DNA of 64,000 nucleotides from Salinibaculum litoreum (GTDB lineage Archaea; Halobacteriota; Halobacteria; Halobacteriales; Haloarculaceae). The stretch lies in contig CP046866.1 in the NCBI GenBank assembly GCA_009789175.1, positions 2,542,001-2,606,000 on the forward strand. The letters are read 5' to 3'. Position numbers and translations under genes: made by a program. Under the pieces are notes generated by a model, which worked only from the letters and a program-made list of their open reading frames with translations, did not search any database and was not told the DNA's origin. Shown piece by piece: positions 34,748-43,812 of this stretch. Numbering within the stretch: the first letter of the stretch is position 1; the number at the start of each line of letters is the position of its first letter.

Positions 34748-35449
34748 TCAGGACGTGATGCCGGCGGTAAGGGAATCCAGCACTGCATCGAGACCCACAC
34801 GGGCCGCCTCGAAGGGCGCATCCGCGGCCAGAAGCGCCTCGGCCGACTGGACGTACTCGCCGGAGCCGGTCTCACCGTCGACGGCCTCGACTAGCTGGCC
34901 GACGCTGTCGCGGGTGGCTTCGAGATGGAACTGCAGGCCAAGCGCCAGCCCGTCGGCGGCGAGAAAGGCCTGATTCCGGCAGGCCGGCGTCCTCGCAAGC
35001 AGCGTCGCCTCCGGCGGGAGGTCGAAGGTGTCGCCGTGCCAGTGAAACGCCGGGAACTCGGGAGCCAGCCACGAAAGCGGCGAGTGCTGGGCCGAGCCGG
35101 TCGTCTCGACTGGAAACCAGCCCACCTCCCGCTCGTCGTGGGGGTAGACCGCCCCGCCGAGTGCCGCCGCGAGTTGCTGGGCACCGAGACAGACCCCGAC
35201 GACCGGCGTCTCGGCGTCGAGGGTCCGTGTTATCAGGTCGCGCTCGTCGGCCAGCCACGGGAACTCGTCGGTGTCGTGGACACCCAACGGTCCGCCCATC
35301 ACCACGAGGCAGTCGTACTCGTCAGGCGCGGGCAGCGAGTCACCCGTATCGAGCCGTGAACCGGTGAGGTCGTGCCCACGCTGGGCGGCCCACTCGGCGA
35401 TGGCCGCGGGTGGCTCGTAAGGAACGTGCTGGAGGTAGTGGACGCGCAT
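34748..35449 (-). CDS. Class I glutamine amidotransferase-like protein
   Basis: A 233-residue protein with the nucleophile Cys in GVCLGAQQLAAALGG and the His-Glu pair in LQFHLEATRD, the GATase1 triad. It is a stand-alone domain without a synthase, like GMP-synthase-related proteins of unknown acceptor. The start is ATG 35449 (MRVHYLQHVPYEPP); its promoter would be in the accessory patch upstream. Confidence 0.9.
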   Translation of the reverse strand: MRVHYLQHVPYEPPAAIAEWAAQRGHDLTGSRLDTGDSLPAPDEYDCLVVMGGPLGVHDTDEFPWLADERDLITRTLDAETPVVGVCLGAQQLAAALGGAVYPHDEREVGWFPVETTGSAQHSPLSWLAPEFPAFHWHGDTFDLPPEATLLARTPACRNQAFLAADGLALGLQFHLEATRDSVGQLVEAVDGETGSGEYVQSAEALLAADAPFEAARVGLDAVLDSLTAGITS

Positions 35450-35529
35450 GCCGGAATCCAGGCCGGTGCGGGCATCAAAGTCAGGGTCGGCGCAATATTG
35501 GGCAGCCAGTGGACGCTCCGAGACAGGGA

Positions 35530-35604
35530 AAACGACTGCTCGATAAACTTGCGAACGGATCGGTGAAGCAAGTAGAATATGAGAACCATATTTGGACGGT
35601 GTAA
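35530..35604 (+). pseudogene. Possible 3' fragment of an eroded gene upstream of doc
   Basis: In one frame the stretch ends LLDKLANGSVKQVEYENHIWTV and a stop, with lower GC than its neighbours and no credible start. It reads like the C-terminus of a small protein, perhaps an antitoxin that once preceded doc. The 5' part is absent, and this may be chance. Confidence 0.25.
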
Positions 35605-35680
35605 ATAATGGAGGTCGCGAACGGGTACATCGGCTGTCACCATCCTTTATCGGGTTCGGGGGAGATGAGAGGACGAAGGG

Positions 35681-36076
35681 ATGGGCGTCGAAGACTTGCC
35701 GACCGTCACGGATATCCACGGAATCCACGAGCTCATTGAACAGCAGTGGGATCTGAGCCATCGCGGGACACGGGGAGTGCTCCCCGACCAGACGCTACAG
35801 TCGATTCTCGATAACGTTCGTGACCTCGATGGGGAGTATCGCCGGGCGGCCGCGTTGCTGAATCGACTCGCCGACGCCCACGTCTACGAGGACGGGAACA
35901 AACGAACGGCTTGGACAGTGACCGAAACCTATCTCAACGAAGCCGGCCAAGAGGTGGTTCCGTCCGACGAAAGCGCCGAGCGAGTGCTTTTGAATCGCAG
36001 ACGCTTCGATGAGGCGGAATTGGCAACGTGGCTGGAGACGGGCGATATCCCTGAGCAAAAATTCCGCGATTCGTGA
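35681..36076 (+). CDS. doc: Doc/Fic-family toxin
   Basis: A 131-residue protein with the Fic core motif AHVYEDGNKRTAW (residues about 66-78): the catalytic His, the acidic residue and the GNKR anion-binding loop are all present. Doc proteins phosphorylate EF-Tu to stop translation; other Fic proteins AMPylate targets. No Phd-type antitoxin gene sits upstream, but a 43-residue acidic gene follows. Flanking DNA has lower GC and no conserved housekeeping genes, which suggests acquisition. Start at ATG 35681 (MGVEDLPTVTDIHG). Confidence 0.85.
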   Translation: MGVEDLPTVTDIHGIHELIEQQWDLSHRGTRGVLPDQTLQSILDNVRDLDGEYRRAAALLNRLADAHVYEDGNKRTAWTVTETYLNEAGQEVVPSDESAERVLLNRRRFDEAELATWLETGDIPEQKFRDS

Positions 36077-36120
36077 CCCCCACAGATTTAACCGTCCGTA
36101 CTGCCTGATTTTACGTACGA

Positions 36121-36252
36121 ATGGCACAACGTGACGACGACGTGGGTGACGCTCCCAATGATCCTGCCCACGATGACGAATCATCCTTCGTGGCGACGGC
36201 ACGTGAGGTTATCGCCCGCCGTGAGACGCTTCTCGACGCCCTCGACGAGTAA
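36121..36252 (+). CDS. Small acidic protein downstream of doc (antitoxin candidate)
   Basis: A 43-residue protein MAQRDDDVGDAPNDPAHDDE then SSFVATAREVIARRETLLDALDE: a disordered acidic N-terminus and a probable C-terminal helix. It lies 44 bp after doc on the same strand, with a TATA-like GATTTAACC about 30 bp upstream of its ATG, so it could be transcribed on its own and leaderless. I see no homology to Phd; function is inferred from position only. Confidence 0.5.
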   Translation: MAQRDDDVGDAPNDPAHDDESSFVATAREVIARRETLLDALDE

Positions 36253-36470
36253 CACGAACCCGCCCTGTCTCTTCGAAACCTCTCATCGAACGCATCGGAC
36301 GTGTCGAACACCTCAAACAGAAGCCAGTCCGGCGTATGTGCCGCATCCCTCCTCTGTATGTTTCATCGGTTTTCTGATGTATTTCACACAGATTATCACT
36401 CGGCACGGCATCTGTGTGCTCTGTATCGAGCACAGACGCGCGAAGAGAAGTGCCGTATTCACAACCGCTG
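36253..36470. other. Gene-poor AT-richer segment beside the Doc locus
   Basis: No convincing coding frame, inverted repeat or RNA gene is seen. It includes sequences such as CATCGGTTTTCTGATG and TATTTCACACAG that are atypical for the surrounding GC-rich DNA. It may be residue of an integrated or deleted element. Confidence 0.35.
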
Positions 36471-37103
36471 CTAGTCGACGAGAGTGGCGTCGTCGGTGGG
36501 CCGGAGCCGCGAGAGCGGGAAGGCGTAGGTCCGGTCGGTCCCAGTCGCCACGTCCGAGAGATAGCTGGCTTCGACGACGATGTCGTCGTCGGGATAGCCG
36601 TCGTTAGTGGGGTAGTCGGCGACGGTGGTCTCTCCGGCGTCGACGGTAACCTTCTCGGCCCGTCGGTCGGTGACAGCGGCGACGACAAGCCGGTCGCCCG
36701 TCTCGCGGTCGAGTACGACCTCACCGGGGTCCAGCCGGCAGGTCCCACAGAGTGCGGGTGGGTCGCTGTCCTCGGGGACGACGGTGTCGGTTCCACAGGC
36801 CGCACACGTCTCACGACGGTGACCCGGCGGCGGCACGCGACGGGCAGTAATCTCGATTGCGACGCGGCGCTGGTGTTTGCAGGTCGCCGACCGAATCCGT
36901 GCGTCCGGGCAGCTACAGGTCCCGACCTCCGCGTCGACGACGTAGGTCGCACCGCTCTGGCTGTCGACAGCATACTCGGGGCCGCCGAGATGGCGGACGG
37001 CCATCGGCTCGGCCCACGCTCGCGCCGCCCGGTCCGGCATCCGTCGAAGGTCCGGTGCAAGTGCAACCCGCTTCGGGGCCGCTGGTGTATTGGAATCGCT
37101 CAT
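36471..37103 (-). CDS. SWIM zinc-finger protein
   Basis: A 210-residue protein with the SWIM motif CSCPDARIRSATCKH (Cys63, Cys65, Cys75 and His77) and a second CAACG / CGTC zinc ribbon (Cys100, 103, 119 and 122), followed by a beta-rich domain of about 85 residues (VVLDRETGDRLVVAA). SWIM domains bind zinc and often mediate DNA or protein contacts. Function unknown. The start is ATG 37103 (MSDSNTPAAPKRVAL). Confidence 0.85.
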   Translation of the reverse strand: MSDSNTPAAPKRVALAPDLRRMPDRAARAWAEPMAVRHLGGPEYAVDSQSGATYVVDAEVGTCSCPDARIRSATCKHQRRVAIEITARRVPPPGHRRETCAACGTDTVVPEDSDPPALCGTCRLDPGEVVLDRETGDRLVVAAVTDRRAEKVTVDAGETTVADYPTNDGYPDDDIVVEASYLSDVATGTDRTYAFPLSRLRPTDDATLVD

Positions 37104-37324
37104 TGGTCTCGGACGCTGTCGTTTTCCTGGCTGCGTCCAGTCGAAACATAGGTGTCTGAAGCAGGTAAATGGTTCGGCGAGACACGTCCGCTCGGGGCCC
37201 ACAAGGCCGGTCATCCGGCGGGAGTCCCCACTAGGGGAACTGTCAGACCTTCGGCCATCGTGGTTCGACCTGTCGCGGCCGGCGGTTCGACACCCTTTTC
37301 TCCTCTCCTCTGGAATCGCCGGGC

Positions 37325-37546
37325 ATGGAATTCGACGAGGAGACAATCAGACAGATACTCCTCGCGCTCGGCGTGGTAGTGGCGTTCGTCGCCGGACTAG
37401 TCGGCGTCAGCCAGTCCTACGGAACGAACGGGACCACGCTGAGCGAGACCGGCGGCCTCGCCATGGTCGGCCTGCTTGCGGGCTTTATTCTGCTTATGGC
37501 CGCCGTCGGCCTCTGGCTCGAACGTCAGGACTTTGACTCCGACTGA
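37325..37546 (+). CDS. Small two-segment membrane protein
   Basis: A 73-residue protein with hydrophobic segments at about 10-28 and 44-64, an acidic N-terminus (MEFDEETIRQILLALG) and a QDFDSD end. It is a conserved haloarchaeal small membrane protein of unknown function. Its last 22 bases overlap the 3' end of priL on the other strand. Confidence 0.72.
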   Translation: MEFDEETIRQILLALGVVVAFVAGLVGVSQSYGTNGTTLSETGGLAMVGLLAGFILLMAAVGLWLERQDFDSD

Positions 37547-38604
37547 CGCTCGCGCCAGTCGGTCAACTCTTCGTCATCCGCCTGCTCCAGCCTGTGCTCG
37601 TAGTAGTTCAGCGGGTGTGACTCCTCGATGACATCCTCGCAGATGTCGTCCATGTTCACACAGTCACCGTAGGACTGCATGGTAGCACACGACGGCGGCG
37701 AGTACTCCGTGGGGCTGGTCGCCCCGCGAATATGGTCGACCTGATAGCGGGTCGCTTCCTCGCCGAAGCCGGGGTTGACCTGGAACAACTCGACGATTTC
37801 GTCGGTGTTCATGCCGATGGTGGTCAGGAAGGCAGCGATGGCAAACCGGGAGTGGTGTTCGAGGTGTTCGCCTTTCTGGACCTGGTCGAGCAGGTATTTC
37901 ATGCAGGGCGGGAACCGCTCGGGGACGACCGTATCGATGTCCCGTGTCAAATCGAGGTCGGACAGTTGCTCCCGGAGGGACTCGACTTCCGCGGAGAGTT
38001 CCACCGCAATCGGCTCGGGCACGTCGAAGGGCAGGCCGTCCTCGATGCGGTGAGTGACCGCCTGCCGGAGCAGTTCCAGCAGTTCCTCTTCGGAGAGGGG
38101 AACCTCGCCGTCTTGCAAGTCGCGGTTGACCAGCCGCCACTCGTCGTCGCGCTGGTCGGCAGCGTGTTCGAGATAGGTCCCGACGGCGACGCGGTAGCCC
38201 TCGGGCGTCTCCCTGGCCGCTCGCGCGAGGTCGAACTCCTGCAACAGGGCATCGAGCGTGAGGTGTTCGGTGTCGGTACTCTGAAGTGGGTCGTCAGTCG
38301 CCAGTTCCTCGGTGAAACGGTCGTACGCGGTCTGTGCCTCCGCGCGGGCATACTTGCGCGTGAGGACGTGTTCGTCGACCAGCGAGACCAGCACGCGTGC
38401 GACCGGATACGAGAGTAGCTCCACACGCGGGCGGCGATGAACGTCGCCGACGGTCCCATCGTACAGCGCTCCTTCCAGCCGGTCCATGGCACGCTGGACG
38501 ACCGGCTGTTCGCGAGCGACGACCCCCGCCAGGTCGACATCGGCAGTCTCGACGGCCTCGCGGGCGGCCGCCAGAAACGGGTACCGCGCGTGGAGCGGCT
38601 TCAT
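37525..38604 (-). CDS. priL: DNA primase large subunit PriL
   Basis: A 359-residue protein with the PriL/Pri2 N-terminal helical domain (MKPLHARYPFLAAAREAVE) and the C-terminal iron-sulfur domain: FPPCMKYLLD supplies the first Cys, and SCATMQSYGDCVNMDDICED the others, the usual four-Cys cluster. The subunit positions and stimulates the catalytic subunit PriS, which is not in this window. It is convergent with the small membrane-protein gene. Confidence 0.93.
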   Translation of the reverse strand: MKPLHARYPFLAAAREAVETADVDLAGVVAREQPVVQRAMDRLEGALYDGTVGDVHRRPRVELLSYPVARVLVSLVDEHVLTRKYARAEAQTAYDRFTEELATDDPLQSTDTEHLTLDALLQEFDLARAARETPEGYRVAVGTYLEHAADQRDDEWRLVNRDLQDGEVPLSEEELLELLRQAVTHRIEDGLPFDVPEPIAVELSAEVESLREQLSDLDLTRDIDTVVPERFPPCMKYLLDQVQKGEHLEHHSRFAIAAFLTTIGMNTDEIVELFQVNPGFGEEATRYQVDHIRGATSPTEYSPPSCATMQSYGDCVNMDDICEDVIEESHPLNYYEHRLEQADDEELTDWRERQSESKS

Positions 38605-38811
38605 GGGCCTGCGATAGTATGCGGGCCAGCAAAAACCCGACGGTCACGGGTACGGCCAGATATGTCGTGGTAGGCTGTCGTTACCACACGAGAGCCCCGG
38701 AGACAGCCACAGCCCGACGTTGTGATACGGGAGGGACACGGCGACGGATGTCGTGTCGGTCTGTACCCACCAGCGTCGCCAACAGTCACCGACGGTGGCA
38801 GCCGATTACTA

Positions 38812-38820
38812 ACTATAGTG
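38812..38820 (+). promoter_or_regulatory. TATA-like element of the UspA gene at 38842
   Basis: The sequence TAACTATAG lies about 26 bp before the ATG at 38842, consistent with a leaderless transcript. The upstream 38605-38811 interval holds no supported gene. Confidence 0.45.
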
Positions 38821-38841
38821 CTGGTTGGCGAGACACGACCC

Positions 38842-39258
38842 ATGTACGACACCATTCTGGTCGGAACCGACGGAAGCGCGTCGGCAAACAGGGCAGTCGT
38901 CACCGCACTGGACCAGGCGGAACAGACCGACGCGACGCTGCATGCTATCTTCGTCGTCGATACCAGGAAATACAGCGAGCCGGCCCTGAGCAGCCAGGAA
39001 CTCGCCACCGACGATATCGAAGACTGGGGCCACGAACAGCTCAAGGAGGTGACGGAGCGAGCCGAGGAACTGGACGTGGATGTCGTCACGCGGTCCTGTC
39101 ACGGAAAACCACACAAGGAGATTGTCGAGTACGCGGACAAGACCGACACCGACCTCATCGTCCTCGGCTACCAGGGCCACTCACATAGCGAGGACCACAT
39201 CGGAAGCGTCACCGACCGCGTCGTTCGAAACGCCGGACGGCAAGTGCTGATAGTGTAA
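38842..39258 (+). CDS. Universal stress protein (single UspA domain)
   Basis: A 138-residue protein starting MYDTILVGTDGSASANRAVV. The ATP-binding loop is altered: GYQGHSHSEDHIGSVTDRVV replaces the usual G-x2-G-x9-G-S/T, keeping the first and last Gly with a different middle. The role is presumably stress signalling. It is a stand-alone gene. Confidence 0.9.
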   Translation: MYDTILVGTDGSASANRAVVTALDQAEQTDATLHAIFVVDTRKYSEPALSSQELATDDIEDWGHEQLKEVTERAEELDVDVVTRSCHGKPHKEIVEYADKTDTDLIVLGYQGHSHSEDHIGSVTDRVVRNAGRQVLIV

Positions 39259-39288
39259 GTAGAAGCCGATTACTGACCCCGAGCAGTA

Positions 39289-39855
39289 CTACTCGTCAAG
39301 TTCCCGGATGACATCGCTGGCGTCGCCGCCGTCGCCGACGATGCGCCGGTAGCGGTCCCGGCTGACCTCCACGGTTTTGGTCTCGCCCTGGCGGACGACT
39401 TCGAGTTCGACAGTCCCCTGTGGGTTGTTGCGCCGCCGGAAGGAAGCAACAGCGCTGAAGACGAACCACAGTGCAACGGCCCCACCCACGCCATAGAGCA
39501 TCACCGTCTCGAAGGCCATGGAGTTGCTGGTACGGGTCCACTGCGTCGGATAGGCGTGCCAGAACAGCCAGACGCCGGCCACGGACAGCACGTTCCCCGC
39601 GACGACGCCCAGCCGCGCCCGGCGACTCGATGGCAAGACGAACACGACCGACAGGAAGAGCGCGGGCACACCAAGCCCTGCCAGCAGGCCGGCCTGGGCC
39701 TTCGCGGCGGTGGTGTCACCGGCGACAGCGAGGAGAACGATAGCCGACAGCACCGCCAGCGCGCCGACACCCCCGAGTGCGAGCCCGCCCGCGACCCGGC
39801 GAGGGTCCCGCTCGCCACGCCGGTTTCGCCCGTAGGCCTCGTCGAGACTCGGCAT
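39289..39855 (-). CDS. Haloarchaeal membrane protein of unknown function
   Basis: A 188-residue protein with about four hydrophobic segments between residues 28 and 142, a basic-acidic N-terminus (MPSLDEAYGRNRRGERDP) and a soluble C-terminal domain ending VSRDRYRRIVGDGGDASDVI. It appears to be a conserved haloarchaeal family, function unknown. Confidence 0.72.
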   Translation of the reverse strand: MPSLDEAYGRNRRGERDPRRVAGGLALGGVGALAVLSAIVLLAVAGDTTAAKAQAGLLAGLGVPALFLSVVFVLPSSRRARLGVVAGNVLSVAGVWLFWHAYPTQWTRTSNSMAFETVMLYGVGGAVALWFVFSAVASFRRRNNPQGTVELEVVRQGETKTVEVSRDRYRRIVGDGGDASDVIRELDE

Positions 39856-39944
39856 ACCTGATTCCTTGCGCTCCACCTACAAAACGCTACGTCAGACGGA
39901 CGCACGACGGCATCCGGACAGACTTTCGAGAGAAAGCGGGAGGC

Positions 39945-40688
39945 CTAGTTACTCTGAATCCGCGGGGCGAGCATGAAGGTGACTGCACCCTCGCCGTCGG
40001 CGATATCGAAGTGCATCTTGACGGGGAACTCCTCGCCCAGCTCCATCCGCACCTCGGCGTCGGCCGGGATGGCCTTGTTCATGTCTTTCAGGTAATCGAG
40101 CGAGAACAGCGAGGAGGCAGCCCCGACGACGAGGTCGATGAGGTCGTCGGTGTCGAGTTCGAGGTGGACATCGTCGGTGTCGCCCTCGGCTTTGACATAG
40201 AAGACTTCCTCGGCATCGTCGACGCCGAGTTCGATGTGGTCGGAGACCATATCGGCCGCGGTCACGGCGCGGTCGATGTCCCGGCCCTCGATGACGATGT
40301 TCGCCGGCAGGTCCAGGTCCGGCAGGTCCGGTTCCTCGCGGATGGATTCGGGGTCGATGAGCGCGAGGGTGTACTCCAGCCCGTCGATAGAGATGTGTAG
40401 CTTCCGGGTCTCCTCGTCGAGTTCGAGGTGGACGAGCTGGTCGGAGTCGGCCATGCCCGCGATGTCCTGGAGTCGGACGAGGTTGACGCCGATAAGCCCG
40501 CCATCGGCCTCGTAGGATTCGAAGGCCTCGGCTGACAGCGAAAGGTCGACCATGCCGACGTTTGCGGGGTCGACAGCCCGAATCTCCAGCCCGTCTTCTT
40601 CCATGTGGATCTTGCATTCGTCCACCAGCACGCCCACAGAGTCAAGTGTCGCCTGGAGCGTGTTCGCGCTCACGATGGCGTTGAACAT
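39945..40688 (-). CDS. pcn: DNA polymerase sliding clamp PCNA
   Basis: The 247-residue protein begins [18 protein letters not shown] and shows two beta-clamp halves joined by the interdomain loop ([20 protein letters not shown]), ending [11 protein letters not shown]. It is a homotrimeric ring that tethers polymerases, ligase and FEN1 to DNA. The acidic surface is typical for haloarchaeal PCNA. A TATA-like CTTTTTACG (minus strand) lies near 40718, about 30 bp upstream of the ATG. Confidence 0.95.
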   Translation of the reverse strand: MFNAIVSANTLQATLDSVGVLVDECKIHMEEDGLEIRAVDPANVGMVDLSLSAEAFESYEADGGLIGVNLVRLQDIAGMADSDQLVHLELDEETRKLHISIDGLEYTLALIDPESIREEPDLPDLDLPANIVIEGRDIDRAVTAADMVSDHIELGVDDAEEVFYVKAEGDTDDVHLELDTDDLIDLVVGAASSLFSLDYLKDMNKAIPADAEVRMELGEEFPVKMHFDIADGEGAVTFMLAPRIQSN

Positions 40689-40772
40689 CTTGCCAGCCGG
40701 TACGCCCCCATCCCGTAAAAAGGCACGCCATGTGCGCTCGCGCGTGCGCGTCGGTGACAGGTGAGCAATACG

Positions 40773-40781
40773 TTCATATAG
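40773..40781 (+). promoter_or_regulatory. TATA-like element of the gene at 40804
   Basis: TCATATAGC is centred about 27 bp upstream of the ATG at 40804, a leaderless arrangement. It lies in the divergent region shared with pcn. Confidence 0.45.
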
Positions 40782-40803
40782 CCTGAGAGAAAATGAAAGA
40801 CCG

Positions 40804-41340
40804 ATGACTGAATCGGGGGTGCGCAGCGTCGCCGGCCGCCTCGGAACGACACTTGCAGCAAGCCCGGCAGCACAGGCGGTCGGGGCGCTGGTGACCGTCT
40901 TGCTCGCACTGTCCCTGGTGTACTGGGCAACCTCGCTTGTCGGCGTGACAGCCGCCACCGACAGCACGCTGACGACGATAGAGACCGTCGGGATACCGCT
41001 CGTGCTCGCGTGGGCGAGTGTCGTTACGGTACTGCTGGGGCGGTGGCTGTGGGAGACGAGCCTGCCCGACGATGTGGGCGGCGAGGGCTGGGCCCGCGTC
41101 CGGCGGCTGGTGTGGGTGGAGTGGGTCACACAGGGAGTGCGCTGGCTGGTCCTCGGTGGCCTGCTGAACCTCGGTCTCATACTGCCCGTCACGTGGGTTC
41201 AGTGGGCGAGCCTGGCGTTCGGGGTCGAGACCACCGTCGGGTCCGTGGACATGGCACTCGCGTCACCGTTCGTCGTCGGTGCGGTCGCTCTCCTCGTCTG
41301 GGCCGCCCGCGGGTTCCGGCAGGGACTCGCGGAGGCGTGA
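40804..41340 (+). CDS. Membrane protein of unknown function
   Basis: A 178-residue protein with about four hydrophobic segments (29-49, 61-79, 110-130 and 150-168). No motif stands out. It precedes the Mrp operon by 99 bp but has its own TATA element; functional linkage is not shown. Confidence 0.7.
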   Translation: MTESGVRSVAGRLGTTLAASPAAQAVGALVTVLLALSLVYWATSLVGVTAATDSTLTTIETVGIPLVLAWASVVTVLLGRWLWETSLPDDVGGEGWARVRRLVWVEWVTQGVRWLVLGGLLNLGLILPVTWVQWASLAFGVETTVGSVDMALASPFVVGAVALLVWAARGFRQGLAEA

Positions 41341-41399
41341 CTGGTGGGCGGCACGGAGCAGCCCACAGACCACGCCGGCAGTGTGCCAGCCCGAAGTAA

Positions 41400-41412
41400 G
41401 CACAGTTAAGTT
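41400..41412 (+). promoter_or_regulatory. TATA-like element of the mrp operon
   Basis: ACAGTTAAGTTTC lies about 30-35 bp upstream of the mrpA ATG at 41440. The rest of the 99-bp gap after 41340 holds no other signal that I see. Confidence 0.4.
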
Positions 41413-41439
41413 TCGCGTGCCGTTGTCTCAGACACGTTC

Positions 41440-43812
41440 ATGGCACCGCAAGGTGGGGTCGTGGTGGCGGCGATTGCCCTCCCGTTTCTTGGGGCAGCAC
41501 TCGTGCCGCTACTCTATCGACTGTTCGGACGCGTCGGCGGCCGTCTGGACGAGGAAGGCGTCGGCTACGTCGGCGCTGGTGTCGCGCTGACCTCCTTCGC
41601 GCTCGTCGTCTCCCAGGTCGGCGAGGCCGGCGTCGTCTCCTTCTCCTGGATTCCCTCACTGGATGTCGCCCTCCGCTTGCAGGTCGACGGTCTCGCCGTG
41701 CTCTTTGCCCTGCTCGCAAGCGGCATCGGCGTCTGTATCTTCACGTATGCCGCCCGCTACATGCACGGCAAGGACAACCTCGGTCGCTTCTTCGGGACGC
41801 TGCTTGCCTTCATGGGGTCGATTCTCGGCGTCGCCTTCGCCGCCGACCTCGTCGTCCTCTTTGTCTTCTGGGAACTGACGAGCGTCTGTTCCTTCGTCCT
41901 CATCGGCTACTACACCGACGACGACGAATCCCGCTACTCGGCGCGGATGGCGATGCTCGTGACCGTCGGTGGCGGCCTCTGTCTGCTCGTCGCCGTCGCC
42001 ATGCTCGCCATCGGCGCGGAAGCAGCCTTCGGGGCGCGCACCTTCGACCTCGCGGCGATGCTCGCAGAGCCCGAGGCGATGCGCGCTGCACTCGAAACGA
42101 AGGGGCTCTTTCTGCCCGCGATGGGCCTGCTGGTCGTCGCCGCGGCCGCCAAGTCCGCGCAGGTCCCGCTTCACTTCTGGTTGCCCCGTGCGATGGTCGC
42201 ACCGACGCCCGTCTCCGCGTTTTTGCACTCGGCGACGATGGTCAAGGTCGGCGTCTACGTCCTCGGACGGACCCGCCCGCTCTTTGTCGGCGAGGAGTGG
42301 ACGCTGCTCGTCGCGACGCTGGGGCTGGTGACGATGGCCGTCGGGGCGTTGCTTGCGGTGCTGGCGACCGACATCAAGGAGCTGCTCGCGTACTCGACGG
42401 CCAGCCACCTCGGGCTGATGGTCGCCGGCTTCGGCCTGGGCTCGCATTACGGCGCTGAAGCCGGTGCCTTCCACCTCTTCAACCACGCGCTGTTCAAGGC
42501 CGCCCTCTTTCTGGTCGCCGGCATCGTCGCCCACGAGGTGGGCACCCGCGACATCGACGAGTTGGGCGGGCTCTGGCGTGACCTCCCGGTCACCGCCCTC
42601 ATCACGGGTGTCACCGCGCTTTCGATGGCCGGCATCCCGCCCTTTGGTGGCTTTTACTCCAAGGAAATCCTCTTCGAGGCCACCTGGGAGGCCGCGGCCC
42701 ACGACGGCGGAGCCACGTGGCTGTTCCCCGCGCTCGCGGTCTTTGCCAGCATCTTCACCGTGGTCTACTCGCTGCGATTCCTCTGGCTCTTCGTCGGCGA
42801 CCGGCCCGAGGGCACGACTGTCGCCCACCGGCCCTCGCCGCTGCTGGTCGCGCCGGCGGCGCTGCTGGCCGTACTCGTCGCAGTCACAAGCGTCGTGCCG
42901 GACCTCGCAATCGACGCCGTCGTCAACGACGCCGCCGCGGCGACTGCCGTCCACGACGTCGAGATTCACGCCGCCCTCCCGACACACGTCACTCCGCCAG
43001 TCGCGATGAGCGCCGTCGCGGTCGGCGGCGGCGTCGCGGCCTTCCGCGTGGTCGAGGACGTGCGGACCGCCATCGGGCGGGTTCACGCGGGTCTGCACGC
43101 TGTCCACCCGGAGGCGGTCTACGACAGGCTACTCAGTGTGACCGAAACGGCGAGTGCCAGCCTGGGGCCGCTGGTCCACAACGGCCTCGTGCGGACCTAC
43201 GTCAGTTGGGCGCTCATCGCCTCCTCGGCGCTGGCGCTGGCCGGCTACGCCTCGGCGACGGTCGCAATCCCGTCGCTGTCGACCGAGGTGCCCGTTACGA
43301 TAGTTCTCGTCCTCGGGGTAGCAGTGCTTGCGGCAATCGCCACCACGCGCGCTGAGGCCCACGTCACCGGCGTGTTGACGCTGGGCATCCTCGGCTTCAT
43401 GGTCGCCATCTTCTACATCCTCGCCAGCGGACCGGACCTCGCGTTGACACAGCTCATCGTCGAGACGCTCGTGTTGCTCATCTTCCTGTTGGTCATCGAG
43501 CAGATGCCCGCCTTCTACGGCGAACTCGACCGGCGTATCGCCGCCAGGGACGCCGTCGTCTCCCTGTTCGTCGGCGCGACGGCGACGGTGACGGTGCTGG
43601 TAGCGGCTCCCTCCGCTGACCGCCCGCTGTCGGACACCGCCCGCTACTACGTCGACTCCGCAGTACCGGAAGGCGGCGGCGCGAACGTCGTCAACGTCAT
43701 CCTGACCGACTTCCGGGCGCTGGACACGCTCGGGGAGTCCATCGTCATCGCCGTCGCGGCGCTGTCGGTGTTGGTCTTGCTCGCCATGCGTGGCAGGGGG
43801 GAGGTCCGATGA
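41440..43812 (+). CDS. mrpA: Mrp Na+/H+ antiporter subunit A (with MbhD/MrpB-N-like C-terminus)
   Basis: A 790-residue membrane protein. Residues about 60-430 form the proton-antiporter core shared with NuoL (MHGKDNLGRFFGTLLAFMGS; AKSAQVPLHFWLPRAMVAPT), with key Lys and Glu residues in membrane helices. After a long NuoL-like C-terminal region there is an MbhD/DUF4040-like segment (ILGFMVAIFYILASGPDLAL, about 645-665), then an MrpB-N-like end. It is the largest subunit of a seven-subunit complex exporting Na+ for H+. Confidence 0.93.
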   Translation: MAPQGGVVVAAIALPFLGAALVPLLYRLFGRVGGRLDEEGVGYVGAGVALTSFALVVSQVGEAGVVSFSWIPSLDVALRLQVDGLAVLFALLASGIGVCIFTYAARYMHGKDNLGRFFGTLLAFMGSILGVAFAADLVVLFVFWELTSVCSFVLIGYYTDDDESRYSARMAMLVTVGGGLCLLVAVAMLAIGAEAAFGARTFDLAAMLAEPEAMRAALETKGLFLPAMGLLVVAAAAKSAQVPLHFWLPRAMVAPTPVSAFLHSATMVKVGVYVLGRTRPLFVGEEWTLLVATLGLVTMAVGALLAVLATDIKELLAYSTASHLGLMVAGFGLGSHYGAEAGAFHLFNHALFKAALFLVAGIVAHEVGTRDIDELGGLWRDLPVTALITGVTALSMAGIPPFGGFYSKEILFEATWEAAAHDGGATWLFPALAVFASIFTVVYSLRFLWLFVGDRPEGTTVAHRPSPLLVAPAALLAVLVAVTSVVPDLAIDAVVNDAAAATAVHDVEIHAALPTHVTPPVAMSAVAVGGGVAAFRVVEDVRTAIGRVHAGLHAVHPEAVYDRLLSVTETASASLGPLVHNGLVRTYVSWALIASSALALAGYASATVAIPSLSTEVPVTIVLVLGVAVLAAIATTRAEAHVTGVLTLGILGFMVAIFYILASGPDLALTQLIVETLVLLIFLLVIEQMPAFYGELDRRIAARDAVVSLFVGATATVTVLVAAPSADRPLSDTARYYVDSAVPEGGGANVVNVILTDFRALDTLGESIVIAVAALSVLVLLAMRGRGEVR

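Noticed and set aside
41656-43107. 483-codon minus-strand frame inside mrpA.
   Set aside because: Antisense shadow: charged, low-complexity product, while the plus strand encodes an intact MrpA.
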